This document shows, in pieces, positions 34,697 to 43,877 of a DNA stretch of 64,000 nucleotides; positions within the stretch are counted from its first letter, which is position 1; the number at the start of each line of letters is the position of its first letter. The translations under genes were made by a program, and so were the position numbers. The notes below the pieces were generated by a model, which searched no databases, was not told the origin of the DNA, and saw nothing but the letters and a program-made list of their open reading frames with translations. Origin of the DNA: Aestuariimicrobium ganziense (lineage in GTDB: Bacteria; Actinomycetota; Actinomycetes; Propionibacteriales; Propionibacteriaceae); the NCBI RefSeq assembly GCF_015352975.1, contig NZ_JACYIZ010000002.1:1-64000 (forward strand), given 5' to 3'.

Positions 34697-35835
34697 ACCA
34701 TCTGCATGGCCTGCCGGACCTCTGACAGGGTCTGGTCGGCCACAGCAGCGGCCCGCTCGTTGCCGTCGCGGATCACCTGCCGCACGTGGTCGAGGTTCTG
34801 CTCGAGCTCACGTCGACGTGCCCTGATCGGTTCGAGATGTCCGTTGATCGCCTCGGTCGCGGCCTTCTTCAGGCCACCGCCTCCCCCGTCACCGATCTCG
34901 GCGGCGACCTCCTCGGGCGTGCGGCCCGAGCACAGTGCGGTGAGCAGCACCAGGTTGCTCACCTCGGGGCGACCCGTCGGGTCGTAGGTGATGTGGCGGT
35001 CGGAGTCGGTCTTGGCCTTCTTCAGCAGCGCAGCGGTCTCATCAGCCGACATCCGCAACTCGATGACATTGCCCTTCGACTTGCTCATCTTGGTGCCGTC
35101 CAGCCCCAGAATCGCCGGGGCGGCCGACAGCAGCGCAGCCGGCTGCGGGAACACCGGCTCATCCGGGTTGACCCGGCCGTAGCGCTCGTCGAAGCGGCGG
35201 GCGACCAACCGGGTCTGCTCGATGTGGGGCACCTGGTCCTTGCCGACCGGCACGATGTTGGCCTTGCAGAACAGGATGTCGGCGGCCTGGTGCACCGGGA
35301 AGGTGAGCATCAGCCCTGACATCGGGCGGGTGGAGCCCGCCAGTTCGTCCTTGACCGTCGGGTTGCGCCGCAGTTCGGAGTCGGTGACCAGCGACAGGAA
35401 CGGCAGCAGCAACTGGTTCAGCCCCGGCAGCGCCGAGTGGGCGAAGATCGTCGTGCGCTGCGGGTCGATGCCGGTGGCGAGGTAGTCGATCACGGCGTTG
35501 AGCACGTTGTTCTGCAGGTCGCCGACCCCGTCACGGTCGTAGATCACCTGGTAGTCGGCGATCAGCACGTAGGTCTCGACGCCGAGGTCCTGCATGCGCA
35601 CGCGGTTGGCCAGCGACCCGAAGTAGTGGCCCAGGTGCAGGAAGCCAGTCGGGCGGTCACCGGTGAGCATCCGGTAGCGCTCGGGGTGCACGGGCAGGTC
35701 GGCCTCGATCTCGTCGCTGCGCGCGATCGTGCGGCTCAGGGAGGCCTCGGAGTTGCTCTGCTCGATCAGCTCGGAGGCATCGTCTGCCGCGGACTCGAGA
35801 GCGGGGTCGGCGGGGGTGGTCATCGGGTCGGTCAT
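34690..35835 (-). CDS. trpS: Tryptophanyl-tRNA synthetase
   Basis: A class I synthetase of 381 residues. The HIGH-type motif appears as HLGHYFGSL near residue 64 and KMSKS as GTKMSKSKGNVIELR near residue 250. It charges tRNA-Trp. The first ~45 residues are an acidic extension rich in Ala, Asp, Ser. ATG 35835 is used; an ATG four codons downstream is an alternative. The gene is preceded by a leader peptide with two adjacent Trp codons and a terminator hairpin, so expression should rise when charged tRNA-Trp is low. It converges on the helicase gene with a 7-bp overlap. Confidence 0.95.
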   Translation of the reverse strand: MTDPMTTPADPALESAADDASELIEQSNSEASLSRTIARSDEIEADLPVHPERYRMLTGDRPTGFLHLGHYFGSLANRVRMQDLGVETYVLIADYQVIYDRDGVGDLQNNVLNAVIDYLATGIDPQRTTIFAHSALPGLNQLLLPFLSLVTDSELRRNPTVKDELAGSTRPMSGLMLTFPVHQAADILFCKANIVPVGKDQVPHIEQTRLVARRFDERYGRVNPDEPVFPQPAALLSAAPAILGLDGTKMSKSKGNVIELRMSADETAALLKKAKTDSDRHITYDPTGRPEVSNLVLLTALCSGRTPEEVAAEIGDGGGGGLKKAATEAINGHLEPIRARRRELEQNLDHVRQVIRDGNERAAAVADQTLSEVRQAMQMVY

Positions 35836-35900
35836 GTCAGTCCTTGTCGCTGTGGCTCCCTGGTCGGCCCCGTGGATCTGCCCGTACGGGCACATGCGAA

Positions 35901-35922
35901 ACGGCCGTCCTGGGACGGCCGT
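35901..35922 (-). terminator. trpS leader attenuator terminator
   Basis: On the minus strand the arms ACGGCCGTCC (35922-35913) and GGACGGCCGT (35910-35901) pair over 9-10 bp and are followed by TTTCGC. A GACGGC at 35955-35950 can pair either with GCCGTC at 35966-35961 next to the Trp codons, or with GCCGTC inside the first terminator arm, giving the alternative hairpins of a classic attenuator. Confidence 0.75.
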
Positions 35923-35953
35923 CGGGTGGGTCGTGCTCACCACTGGATCGCCG

Positions 35954-35989
35954 TCAGGTCGACGGCCACCAGCTCAGGAAGGTGTGCAC
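35954..35989 (-). CDS. trpS leader peptide with Trp-Trp
   Basis: An 11-residue ORF, MHTFLSWWPST, starts at GTG 35989 and stops at TGA 35956-35954. Two adjacent Trp codons lie just before the first arm of the alternative hairpins, as in amino-acid attenuators. A -10 element ends seven bases before GTG, so the leader is probably translated from a leaderless 5' end. Too short for ordinary gene finding. Confidence 0.75.
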   Translation of the reverse strand: MHTFLSWWPST

Positions 35990-35996
35990 GCCAGTG

Positions 35997-36002
35997 AGAC
36001 TA
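35997..36002 (-). promoter_or_regulatory. -10 element of the trpS transcript
   Basis: TAGTCT on the minus strand is followed by seven bases and then the GTG of the leader peptide. This places the transcript start at or next to the leader start codon. Confidence 0.5.
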
Positions 36003-36015
36003 GCACCCCACCCGG

Positions 36016-36870
36016 CTAGACCCTGGCGCCGCGGCCTCGGGCGACCCGCTGCAACTCGCGGAAGGCGCTGGCCCGGGTCAGGTTGCAGCCCAACTCGTGA
36101 CCCTCCTTGCCCAGGCCGTGGTAGTCGGACGATCCGGTGCGCACCAGCCCGAGCCGAGCACCGAGGCGGAACAACAGTTCGCGGGTGTCGTCGTCGTGGT
36201 CCTCGTGGTCGACCTCGATGCCGTCCAGGCCGTGGTCGGTGACCAGGTCGCCGATGTAGTCGGCGGGCAGCACGTGGGCTCGTCCACGGCCCCACGGGTG
36301 CGCCAGCACCGCGACACCGTGTGCGGCGTGGACGAGGTCGATCGCCAGTTCGAGTGGGATGGCGTAACGGTGCACGTAGCCGGGCTTGTCGTCGGCCAGC
36401 CACAGGTCGAAGGCCTCGTTGCGGTTGGCGACGTAGCCCTTGGCCACCATCGCGTCGGCGACGTGCGGACGACCGACCGAGGGACTCGCCTTGGCGGCTC
36501 GACGGATGTCATCGCTGGTCAGCGGCATGCCGAGCTCGGTCAGGCGTTCGGCCATCGCCTCGATGCGTCCGGTTCGTCCGGCTCGGCTCTTGCGCAGTTC
36601 GTCTCCCAGCCCACGGTGCCAGCGGTCGCACCAGAAGCCGAGCAGGTGCACCGACGCACCGTTGCGCTCGCACGAGATCTCCACGCCGGGCACCACGGTC
36701 AGACCGATCCGCTTGCCGGCCTCGGTCGCCTCGTCGATGCCGTCGAAGGTGTCGTGGTCGGTCAGGCCGATGACGTCCAGACCGCTCGCCTGGGCCTTGT
36801 GCACCAACTGGGTCGGAGTGTCGGTGCCGTCCGAGACGGACGAGTGGGTGTGCAGGTCGACGCGCAGCAT
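36016..36870 (-). CDS. PHP-domain phosphoesterase
   Basis: A 284-residue PHP-family metal-dependent phosphoesterase. Metal-binding motifs: DLHTHSSVSDGT at the N-terminus, GLTDHDTFDG, PGVEISCE, HPWGRGRAH and SDYHG. Related stand-alone enzymes hydrolyse 3',5'-nucleotide bisphosphates or trim RNA 5' ends; the substrate here cannot be told. ATG 36870 is used because the family N-terminus MLRVDLHTH starts there. It follows the glutamate dehydrogenase stop by seven bases, so the two are probably cotranscribed. Confidence 0.9.
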   Translation of the reverse strand: MLRVDLHTHSSVSDGTDTPTQLVHKAQASGLDVIGLTDHDTFDGIDEATEAGKRIGLTVVPGVEISCERNGASVHLLGFWCDRWHRGLGDELRKSRAGRTGRIEAMAERLTELGMPLTSDDIRRAAKASPSVGRPHVADAMVAKGYVANRNEAFDLWLADDKPGYVHRYAIPLELAIDLVHAAHGVAVLAHPWGRGRAHVLPADYIGDLVTDHGLDGIEVDHEDHDDDTRELLFRLGARLGLVRTGSSDYHGLGKEGHELGCNLTRASAFRELQRVARGRGARV

Positions 36871-36877
36871 GGCCCCA

Positions 36878-39800
36878 TCATGCCGCGTCGTCGCCGCGCC
36901 CGCCCAGCAGGGTGCGCACGACGCGCAGCCCCACCTGCAGCGGTGCCAACTCCGGGTCGCGGGCGAGCACGTCGGCCAGCAAGTCGGCCCGCTCGTCCAC
37001 ATGAGGTGTGCGCTCCCACCACGCCTCGACCACCTGCTCGGACGAGGAGTCCGGCGGTGCCTCGGCCAGAGCTGCGCGGGTCAACTGCGAGACCAGGCTG
37101 AGCAGGTCACCGCGAAGCGCCGCCCTGGCCTGCGCCTCCCACCGGTCCTTGCGGGGCAACGCCTCGATGCCGGCCAACAGCCGGTCGAGCCCCAACCGGG
37201 TCGACAGCTGAACCTGAACCGCCGCCGCACGCATCAGCTCGACTCCGGTCGCCTCGGCATCGGCCACCATGCCCAGGGCCAGGTGGGCATGACGTGACAC
37301 CGCCGCCAGCTTGGCGACCTGCTCGGGCACACCGGCGGTGAGGTAGCGGTCGAGACGGTCGAGCACGCGGTCGCGCTCGTCCGGGACGAGCAGTTCACCG
37401 AAGCGGTCCACCAGCGTCTCGACCCCGCCTCGGTACTGGTCGATGGTGGCCTGCACCTCGATCGGGTGGGGCAGGTTCTGCAGCAGCCAGCGCGTCCCCC
37501 GGTCGACGAGGCGACGGCAGGCCAGCCGGATCTCGCGCTGCATGTCGGGGTGCACGCCGGCCCTGGCCACAGCCACCTCGACTCCACCGGCGGAGAAGAT
37601 CGAGCGGGCGGCCAGTTGGGCGCGCACGACGTGGTCGGGTCCCACACCGAACTCGTCGGTCAGCCGGGCGGCCGCGGTGATGCCCTGGCTGTTGACGAAC
37701 CGGTTGACCGCGACCGTGGTGATGATCTCGCGGCGCAGTGGGTGGGCCGCCATCTGCTCGGCGAAGCGCTCGCGCAGTTGGTGGGGGAAGTAGGTGACCA
37801 GCCGGTCGGCCAGGTAGGGATCATCGGGCAGGTCGGTGGCCAGCAACTCCTCGGCCAGGTCGAGCTTGGTCCAGGCCATCAGGGTGGCCAGTTCGGGGCT
37901 GGTCAGCCCCTCACCCGCGGCGATCCGACGTTCCAGCTCGTCGCGGCTGGGCATCTCGTCGACCTCACGATCGAAGTCCGAACTGGCTGCCAGGTGGTCC
38001 ATCAGGCTCTGGTGCAGACCGGCGAAGTCGACCGCGCGGGCCAGGGCGTTCGACAGGGCAACGTTCTGGTCGATGTTGTGCCGCAGCACCAACTCGGCGA
38101 TCTCGTCGGTCATGGTCGGCAGCAGGTTGTCACGATCCGAGGCGCTCAGCAGCCCCGACTCTGTTGCCAGACCCAGCAGGATCTTGATGTTGACCTCGTG
38201 GTCTGAGGAGTCGACGCCGGCGGAGTTGTCGATGAAGTCGGCGTTGACCCGGCCCCCGCCCTGGGCGTACTCGACGCGGGCAGGCTGGGTGAGCCCGAGG
38301 TTGCCTCCCTCGGCGACCACCCGGCAGCGCAGCTGGGTGGCGTCCACCCGCACGGCGTCGTTGGCCCGGTCGCCGGCCTCGGCGTCGGTCTGTGTGCTCG
38401 CCTTGACGTAGGTGCCGATGCCGCCGTTGAAGAGCAGGTCGACCGGTGCTGCCAGCACCGCCTGCACCAGTTGGCTGCCGGTCAGTTCGGTGACCTCGGC
38501 GTCCAGCCCGAGCGCGCGACGGATCGGTTCGCTGATCGGCACCGACTTCGACGAGCGCTCGAACACCCCCCCACCCTCGGAGATCAGTGAGGGGTCGTAG
38601 TCGGTCCAGGCAGATCTGGGCAGCTGGAACAACCGCAGCCGTTCGGCGTGGCCGACGGCGGCATCCGGGTCGGGATCGACGAAGACGTGTTGGTGGTTGA
38701 AGGCCGCCACCAGCCGGATGTGCTCCGACTGCAGCATTCCGTTGCCGAACACGTCACCCGACATGTCGCCGATGCCGACGCAGGTGAAGTCGGTCTGCTG
38801 GCAGTCCACGCCCATCTCGGCGAAGTGACGCTTGACCGATTCCCAGGCACCACGGGCGGTGATGCCCATGGCCTTGTGGTCATACCCCTTCGAACCTCCG
38901 GAGGCGAAGGCGTCGCCGAGCCAGTAGCCACGCTCCAGGGAGACCTCGTTGGCCAGGTCGGCGAACGCGGCCGTGCCCTTGTCGGCGGCCACCACCAGGT
39001 AGGTGTCGTCACCGTCGTGGCGCACGGTCCGTTCGGGATGGACGACTTCGCCGGCGACCAGGTTGTCGGTGACGTCGAGCAGGGCGCCGACGAAGATCCG
39101 GTAGCAGGCCCGTCCCTCATCCAGCCACGCCTCGCGATCGGCGGCGTCCGGTAGCTGGCGGGGCAGGAAGCCTCCCTTGGCGCCCACCGGGACGATCACG
39201 GCGTTCTTCACCAACTGGGCCTTGGCCAGACCGAGCACCTCGGTGCGGAAGTCCTCGGCCCGGTCCGACCAGCGCAGCCCGCCGCGGGCCACGGCACCGA
39301 AGCGCAGGTGCACTCCTTCCACCCTGACCGAGTGGACGAAGACCTCGAACGCGGGTCGGGGCTCGGGCAGGAACTCGATCAGTTCGGGGCGCAACTTCAG
39401 GGCCAGTGCGAACTGCTGCGGCGTGCGGCCAGTGCGTACCTGGTGGTGGTTGGTGCGCACGCAGGCATCGACGATGGCGAGCAGCCACCGCACGATCCGG
39501 TCCTGGTCAAGCAGGCTCACCCGGTCGAGGTCGTCGAGCAGCCGAGTGCGCAGCCGCTCGACCTCGTCCAGGCGCCGTTGCATCGCCTGCTCACCGGACT
39601 CCCCCGCCTCGACGACGAACTGGTCGGGGTCGAACTTGGCGGCCATCAGGGCGGCAAGGCCAGTCGCCAGGTGCGGCAACGCCAGCAGCGTCTGGGTGAC
39701 GTAGGCGTGGGAGTACTGGCTGGGCGTCTGCAGCAGGTAGCGGGTCAGGGCACGCAACAGGTTGACCTGTCGCCAGTCGAGATCGGTGGCCGTGACCAGG

Positions 39801-41599
39801 GCGTTGAGCGGATCAGCGTCCACCCAGCCTCGGTGGACCGCCTCGAAGGCGGCCATGATCCGCGCGCGGTCACCCTCGTCCCACTCCTCGGCCTCGGGGT
39901 GCCGCAGTCCGAAGTCGTAGACCATCACCTGGCGGCCTGCCAGCTCGAGCTGGTGAGGACGCTCGTCCACCACCTGCACCCCCAGGCTGGTCCACTGCGG
40001 CATGACCTCCGACAGGGTCATGGTCGCGCCGGTACGCATGACCTTCACCCGCCACTGGGCGATGTCGGTCCCCTCGGGGCGGTGGATGGCCAGTTGCATG
40101 TCGTCGGCCTCGTCCAGGGCGAGCAACTGCTGCACGTCCTCAACTGCCTGTTCAGGCGTGGTCGACTCCTTGTAGCTGTCAGGGAAGTCCACCTCGCGCG
40201 CGGCACGGTCGAGGTCGGCCGCCAGTGCGTCGTAGGTGTCCTCCCACGTCTTGACCGCCCCCGCCAGCACGGCCTGCAGTTGGACAGGGTCGACCTCGGG
40301 ACGATCCCCTTGGGCGAGTACCGCGGGATCGATCCTGACGGTGAAGAACACCCGGCACAGCACCGACTCGAAGAACTGGGTGCGGAAGTCGAGCGAGGCC
40401 ACCGGGACGAGCGAACCGATGGCCTGCTCCATCGCCCGTCGCGACTCGGTCGAGTAGCGGTCGCGCGGCAACGAGACCAGCACGTAGAGGAATCGGTGAC
40501 CGGTGCTCCAGCGCATGAACGACCTCAGCTCGCGCCGTTCACGGAGCTCGGCCAGCCGGGCGATCGCGGGCACCAACTGGTCGACCGGGGCCTGGAACAG
40601 CTCGTCACGCGGGAAGGAAGCGATGGTGGCCTCGACCGCCCGGGCCCCGTGGCTGCCCGGCGGGTAGCCGATGGCCTGCCGCACCCTCGCCGCCTTCTCA
40701 CGCACCAGGGGAATCGAGTCGACCGGGTCGGTGTAGGCCGACCGGCTGAGCAGCCCCAGGATCCGGTGCTCGCCGGTGCAGCGGCCGTCCTCGTCGAAGG
40801 TGCGCACAGCGAGGTGGTCGATGTGGCCGCCGCGGCGGATCGTCGAGCGGGCCGAGTCCTTGGTGACGATCACCCGCTGGGCCCGCATCGGGTCAGCGGG
40901 CACCACCTCGAAGTCCGAGACCGGGTGCTGCCCGTCTCGCAACAGGCCCAGCCCGGTGCCGGGTACGGCGACCAACTCTCCCGCCTCGAGACGGTGCTGT
41001 CGGGTGCCGAGCAGCAGCGAGTGGTCGTCGGCGAGCCAGGTCAGCAGTTCGGCCAGGTCGGGGTCGAGGTCGGCGGCCACCTGGTGCACCCGCTGCTGCA
41101 TGGCGGCCCAGTCGTCGACCACGACGGCCAGGTCGTCCAGCGCCTGTCGCAGTTCGCCTGCCAACTCGCCACGCTGGTCGTCCGGATCGCCACGGGGCGC
41201 GACCACGTCGACGTGCACCCATGACTCCGGGTGACCGCCGATGTCGAGTTGTGGGTGGTGCAGGTCATGGATCGCCCACCCGAGTCGGGTCAGGGTGAGT
41301 TCGATGGTGTCGACCACGAACGGACGGTCAGGACTGACCACCTGCAGGGCATGGTGGTTGGCACCGACCCAGTCCGCCTCGCCGGGGGCCCAGATCCGGA
41401 TCGCGGGCTGGTCGCCGGGGCGAGACGCCGACAGTTCGGCGTGGGCATCGATCATGTGCCCCACCTGGACGGGATCCAGGCCGCCCAGTTGCTCTGTGGG
41501 GACACGCCGAAGGTAGCCCTCGACCAGCGCTGCCGATCGGCCCTGGGTGGCTGTGGCGACGCTGTCCAGGAATGCCTGCCGTGCCCAGTCCTCGACCAC
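36878..41599 (-). CDS. gdh: NAD-specific glutamate dehydrogenase, large (180-kDa) type
   Basis: A 1573-residue enzyme, the usual length for the GDH-180 class, which interconverts glutamate and 2-oxoglutarate plus ammonia with NAD. Long N-terminal regulatory ACT-like regions precede the catalytic part, where PVGAKGGFLPRQLP, GDMSGDVFGNGML, GGSKGYDHKAMGITARG and the nucleotide-binding VAEGGNLGLTQPAR are visible. GTG 41599 starts MVEDWARQAFLDSVA. The P5C dehydrogenase gene at 42257, which feeds glutamate into the same step, lies one gene away. Confidence 0.95.
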   Translation of the reverse strand: MVEDWARQAFLDSVATATQGRSAALVEGYLRRVPTEQLGGLDPVQVGHMIDAHAELSASRPGDQPAIRIWAPGEADWVGANHHALQVVSPDRPFVVDTIELTLTRLGWAIHDLHHPQLDIGGHPESWVHVDVVAPRGDPDDQRGELAGELRQALDDLAVVVDDWAAMQQRVHQVAADLDPDLAELLTWLADDHSLLLGTRQHRLEAGELVAVPGTGLGLLRDGQHPVSDFEVVPADPMRAQRVIVTKDSARSTIRRGGHIDHLAVRTFDEDGRCTGEHRILGLLSRSAYTDPVDSIPLVREKAARVRQAIGYPPGSHGARAVEATIASFPRDELFQAPVDQLVPAIARLAELRERRELRSFMRWSTGHRFLYVLVSLPRDRYSTESRRAMEQAIGSLVPVASLDFRTQFFESVLCRVFFTVRIDPAVLAQGDRPEVDPVQLQAVLAGAVKTWEDTYDALAADLDRAAREVDFPDSYKESTTPEQAVEDVQQLLALDEADDMQLAIHRPEGTDIAQWRVKVMRTGATMTLSEVMPQWTSLGVQVVDERPHQLELAGRQVMVYDFGLRHPEAEEWDEGDRARIMAAFEAVHRGWVDADPLNALVTATDLDWRQVNLLRALTRYLLQTPSQYSHAYVTQTLLALPHLATGLAALMAAKFDPDQFVVEAGESGEQAMQRRLDEVERLRTRLLDDLDRVSLLDQDRIVRWLLAIVDACVRTNHHQVRTGRTPQQFALALKLRPELIEFLPEPRPAFEVFVHSVRVEGVHLRFGAVARGGLRWSDRAEDFRTEVLGLAKAQLVKNAVIVPVGAKGGFLPRQLPDAADREAWLDEGRACYRIFVGALLDVTDNLVAGEVVHPERTVRHDGDDTYLVVAADKGTAAFADLANEVSLERGYWLGDAFASGGSKGYDHKAMGITARGAWESVKRHFAEMGVDCQQTDFTCVGIGDMSGDVFGNGMLQSEHIRLVAAFNHQHVFVDPDPDAAVGHAERLRLFQLPRSAWTDYDPSLISEGGGVFERSSKSVPISEPIRRALGLDAEVTELTGSQLVQAVLAAPVDLLFNGGIGTYVKASTQTDAEAGDRANDAVRVDATQLRCRVVAEGGNLGLTQPARVEYAQGGGRVNADFIDNSAGVDSSDHEVNIKILLGLATESGLLSASDRDNLLPTMTDEIAELVLRHNIDQNVALSNALARAVDFAGLHQSLMDHLAASSDFDREVDEMPSRDELERRIAAGEGLTSPELATLMAWTKLDLAEELLATDLPDDPYLADRLVTYFPHQLRERFAEQMAAHPLRREIITTVAVNRFVNSQGITAAARLTDEFGVGPDHVVRAQLAARSIFSAGGVEVAVARAGVHPDMQREIRLACRRLVDRGTRWLLQNLPHPIEVQATIDQYRGGVETLVDRFGELLVPDERDRVLDRLDRYLTAGVPEQVAKLAAVSRHAHLALGMVADAEATGVELMRAAAVQVQLSTRLGLDRLLAGIEALPRKDRWEAQARAALRGDLLSLVSQLTRAALAEAPPDSSSEQVVEAWWERTPHVDERADLLADVLARDPELAPLQVGLRVVRTLLGGRGDDAA

Positions 41600-41754
41600 G
41601 CCCGACCACTCCTTCGCATGCGACCGTCGCCGGCCACGACGCCGGTGCCGTGGCCATCCCCCAGCCTAGCGAGCACCCACCTGCCGATTCAGCCGTCGGC
41701 GCATCACCGCCGCGGTCTGCGCGCCTGGCACGGACGAGCACGCACAATGGAGGC

Positions 41755-42231
41755 ATGGAGATCACGTCCCACCAGTCCTACGCCGCCGACCCGGCCCGCG
41801 TGCACGCCATGATGACCGACCCCGCCTACCTGGCCGAGGTGTGCCGCCGCGGTGGCGCCACCAGCCAGACCATCGACGTGCAGGGTGACACCACCACGGT
41901 GACGATGGCGCTGCCGGCGCCCGAGCAGGTGCGCAAGTTCGTCGGTGAGTCCCTCGACGTCACCCAGGTCGTCGTCTGGGAGCCTGCTGCGGCGGACGGT
42001 CGGCGTGAGGGCACCCTCGACCTCACCGTGAAGGGCATGCCGGTGGTGATGAAGGGACGAGCCACCATGGCCCCGGCGGGTGCGACCACCGAGGTCAACT
42101 ACCTGGCCGACCTCAAGGTCAACATCCCCCTGCTGGGCAAGAAGCTCGAGCAGGCTGCTGCCCCGTCGATCAGCCGCGCACTTCAGGTGCAGCAGCAGGT
42201 GGGCACCGACTACCTGGCCGAGCGCGCCTGA
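41755..42231 (+). CDS. DUF2505 (SRPBCC-like) protein
   Basis: A 158-residue protein of the actinobacterial DUF2505 family, related to START/SRPBCC lipid-binding folds. It begins MEITSHQSYAADPARVHAMM and ends KKLEQAAAPSISRALQVQQ. No membrane segment or catalytic motif. CACAAT lies six bases plus GGAGGC before the ATG, so translation could use either a close-spaced Shine-Dalgarno or a leaderless 5' end. It is divergent from the glutamate dehydrogenase gene. Confidence 0.85.
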   Translation: MEITSHQSYAADPARVHAMMTDPAYLAEVCRRGGATSQTIDVQGDTTTVTMALPAPEQVRKFVGESLDVTQVVVWEPAAADGRREGTLDLTVKGMPVVMKGRATMAPAGATTEVNYLADLKVNIPLLGKKLEQAAAPSISRALQVQQQVGTDYLAERA

Positions 42232-42256
42232 GCCTCAGGCCCGCTCGGGTGTCCGG

Positions 42257-43876
42257 TCAGGCGTCGGGCGCCATGTGCGGGTAGCGGTGGTCGACCACCG
42301 GCACCAGGCTCTCCTTGACCGCCCTGGGGCTCGTCCAGCGGGCGATGTTCCACAGCGAGCCGGCCTTGTCGTTGGTGCCGGAGGCTCGTCCACCACCGAA
42401 GGGTTGTTGGCCGACCACCGCACCGGTGGGCTTGTCGTTGTAGTAGATGTTGCCCGCGGCGTGCACCAGCGCCCGGCTGGCCCGGTCGAGGGCATGGCGG
42501 TCGGTGGAGATGATCGCGCCGGTCAGCCCGTAGACGGCGGTGCTGTCGACCAGGTCGAGGATGGCGTCGTACTGGTCGTCCTCGTAGACGAAGATTGACA
42601 GCAACGGCCCGAAGTACTCGGTGCAGAACACGTCCTGGTGGGGGTTGTCGGAGACCACCAGGGTGGGCCGCACGTACCAACCGGTGGAGTCGTCGACCGT
42701 GCCGCCGGCGATGATCCGGGCGTCGGACGACGCACGCACCGCGTCGATCGCGCCGGACAGCTTGGCGAAGGCCCGTTGGTCGATGACTGCCGAAGTGAAG
42801 TTGGTGAAGTCGCGCACGTCACCGACGGCCAGGTCATCGGCCAGAGCGGCCAGGTCGCCCTCCAGTCGCCTCCACAGGCTGCGCGGCAGGTAGGCCCGCG
42901 ATGCTGCCGAGCACTTCTGGCCCGAGTACTCGAACGCTCCCCTGACCAGGGCGGTGCGCAGCACGTCGAGGTCGGCCGAGGGGTGGGCGAGGACGAAGTC
43001 CTTGCCCCCAGTCTCACCGACCAGGCGCGGGTAGGTGCGGTAGTCGGCGATCCGGTTGCCCACCTCGCGCCACAGGTGCTGGAAGGTGCCGGTCGACCCG
43101 GTGAAGTGGATGCCGGCCAGGTCGGGTGAGGCCAGAGCGACCTCGCTCACCTCGGGGCCGTGGCCCGGCACCAGGGTGATCACCCCGGGCGGCATGCCGG
43201 CCTCGCGCAGCAGGTTCATGGTGACTTGGGCGGCCAGTTGCTGGGTGATCGAGGGCTTCCACAGCACGACATTGCCCATCAGCGCGGGTGCGGTCGGCAG
43301 GTTGGCGGCGATGGCGGTGAAGTTGAACGGGGTGATGGCGTAGACGAAGCCCTCCAGCGGGCGGTACTCCATCCGGTTCCACAGTCCCGGTGAGCTGATC
43401 GGCTGCACCTGGTGCACCTGGCGGGCGAAGTCGACGTTGAACCTGAGGAAGTCGACCAGTTCGCAGGCGGCATCGATCTCGGCCTGCTGCACGGTCTTGC
43501 CCTGGCCGAGCATGGTGGCTGCGTTGAGCCGGTCTCGCCAGGGTCCGGCGGCCAGCTCGGCGGCCCGCAGCATGATCGCGGCGCGGTGCTCGAAGCCCAA
43601 GTCGGCCCAGTCGCGGGCCACGGCTCGTCCGGCCTCGAGCGCCTCGGTGACGTCGGCGGTGGTCGAGACCGCGACCCGTCCCAACACGTGGTGGTGGTCG
43701 ACCGGACTGGTCACCTCGACCAGGTCGCCGCCGGCCATCCGAGGGCCGTGCCCGAAGTCACCGGTCAGCTCGACCGGCTCGGACGACCACACGTCGTCCA
43801 GGGCCTGCTGCAGGCTGGCGCGCTCGGACGAGCCGGGTGCGTAGCTCCTGACCTCTTCGTTGACGGGGATGGGCAT
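42257..43876 (-). CDS. pruA: L-glutamate gamma-semialdehyde (P5C) dehydrogenase
   Basis: A 539-residue aldehyde dehydrogenase of the actinobacterial P5CDH type. The catalytic Cys lies in SGQKCSAASRAY and the general base Glu in LVGETGGKDF; the substrate loop has PFNFTAIAANLPTAPAL. It oxidises glutamate semialdehyde to glutamate in proline degradation with NAD. ATG 43876 follows the Ku stop after a single base, so expression is coupled to the DNA-repair gene although the functions differ. Confidence 0.95.
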   Translation of the reverse strand: MPIPVNEEVRSYAPGSSERASLQQALDDVWSSEPVELTGDFGHGPRMAGGDLVEVTSPVDHHHVLGRVAVSTTADVTEALEAGRAVARDWADLGFEHRAAIMLRAAELAAGPWRDRLNAATMLGQGKTVQQAEIDAACELVDFLRFNVDFARQVHQVQPISSPGLWNRMEYRPLEGFVYAITPFNFTAIAANLPTAPALMGNVVLWKPSITQQLAAQVTMNLLREAGMPPGVITLVPGHGPEVSEVALASPDLAGIHFTGSTGTFQHLWREVGNRIADYRTYPRLVGETGGKDFVLAHPSADLDVLRTALVRGAFEYSGQKCSAASRAYLPRSLWRRLEGDLAALADDLAVGDVRDFTNFTSAVIDQRAFAKLSGAIDAVRASSDARIIAGGTVDDSTGWYVRPTLVVSDNPHQDVFCTEYFGPLLSIFVYEDDQYDAILDLVDSTAVYGLTGAIISTDRHALDRASRALVHAAGNIYYNDKPTGAVVGQQPFGGGRASGTNDKAGSLWNIARWTSPRAVKESLVPVVDHRYPHMAPDA

Positions 43877-43877
43877 C

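Noticed and set aside
35879..35892. 14-bp palindrome TGCCCGTACGGGCA in the trpS leader
   Set aside because: Perfect inverted repeat, but lies downstream of the terminator and has no second copy or known regulator; could be chance in GC-rich DNA.
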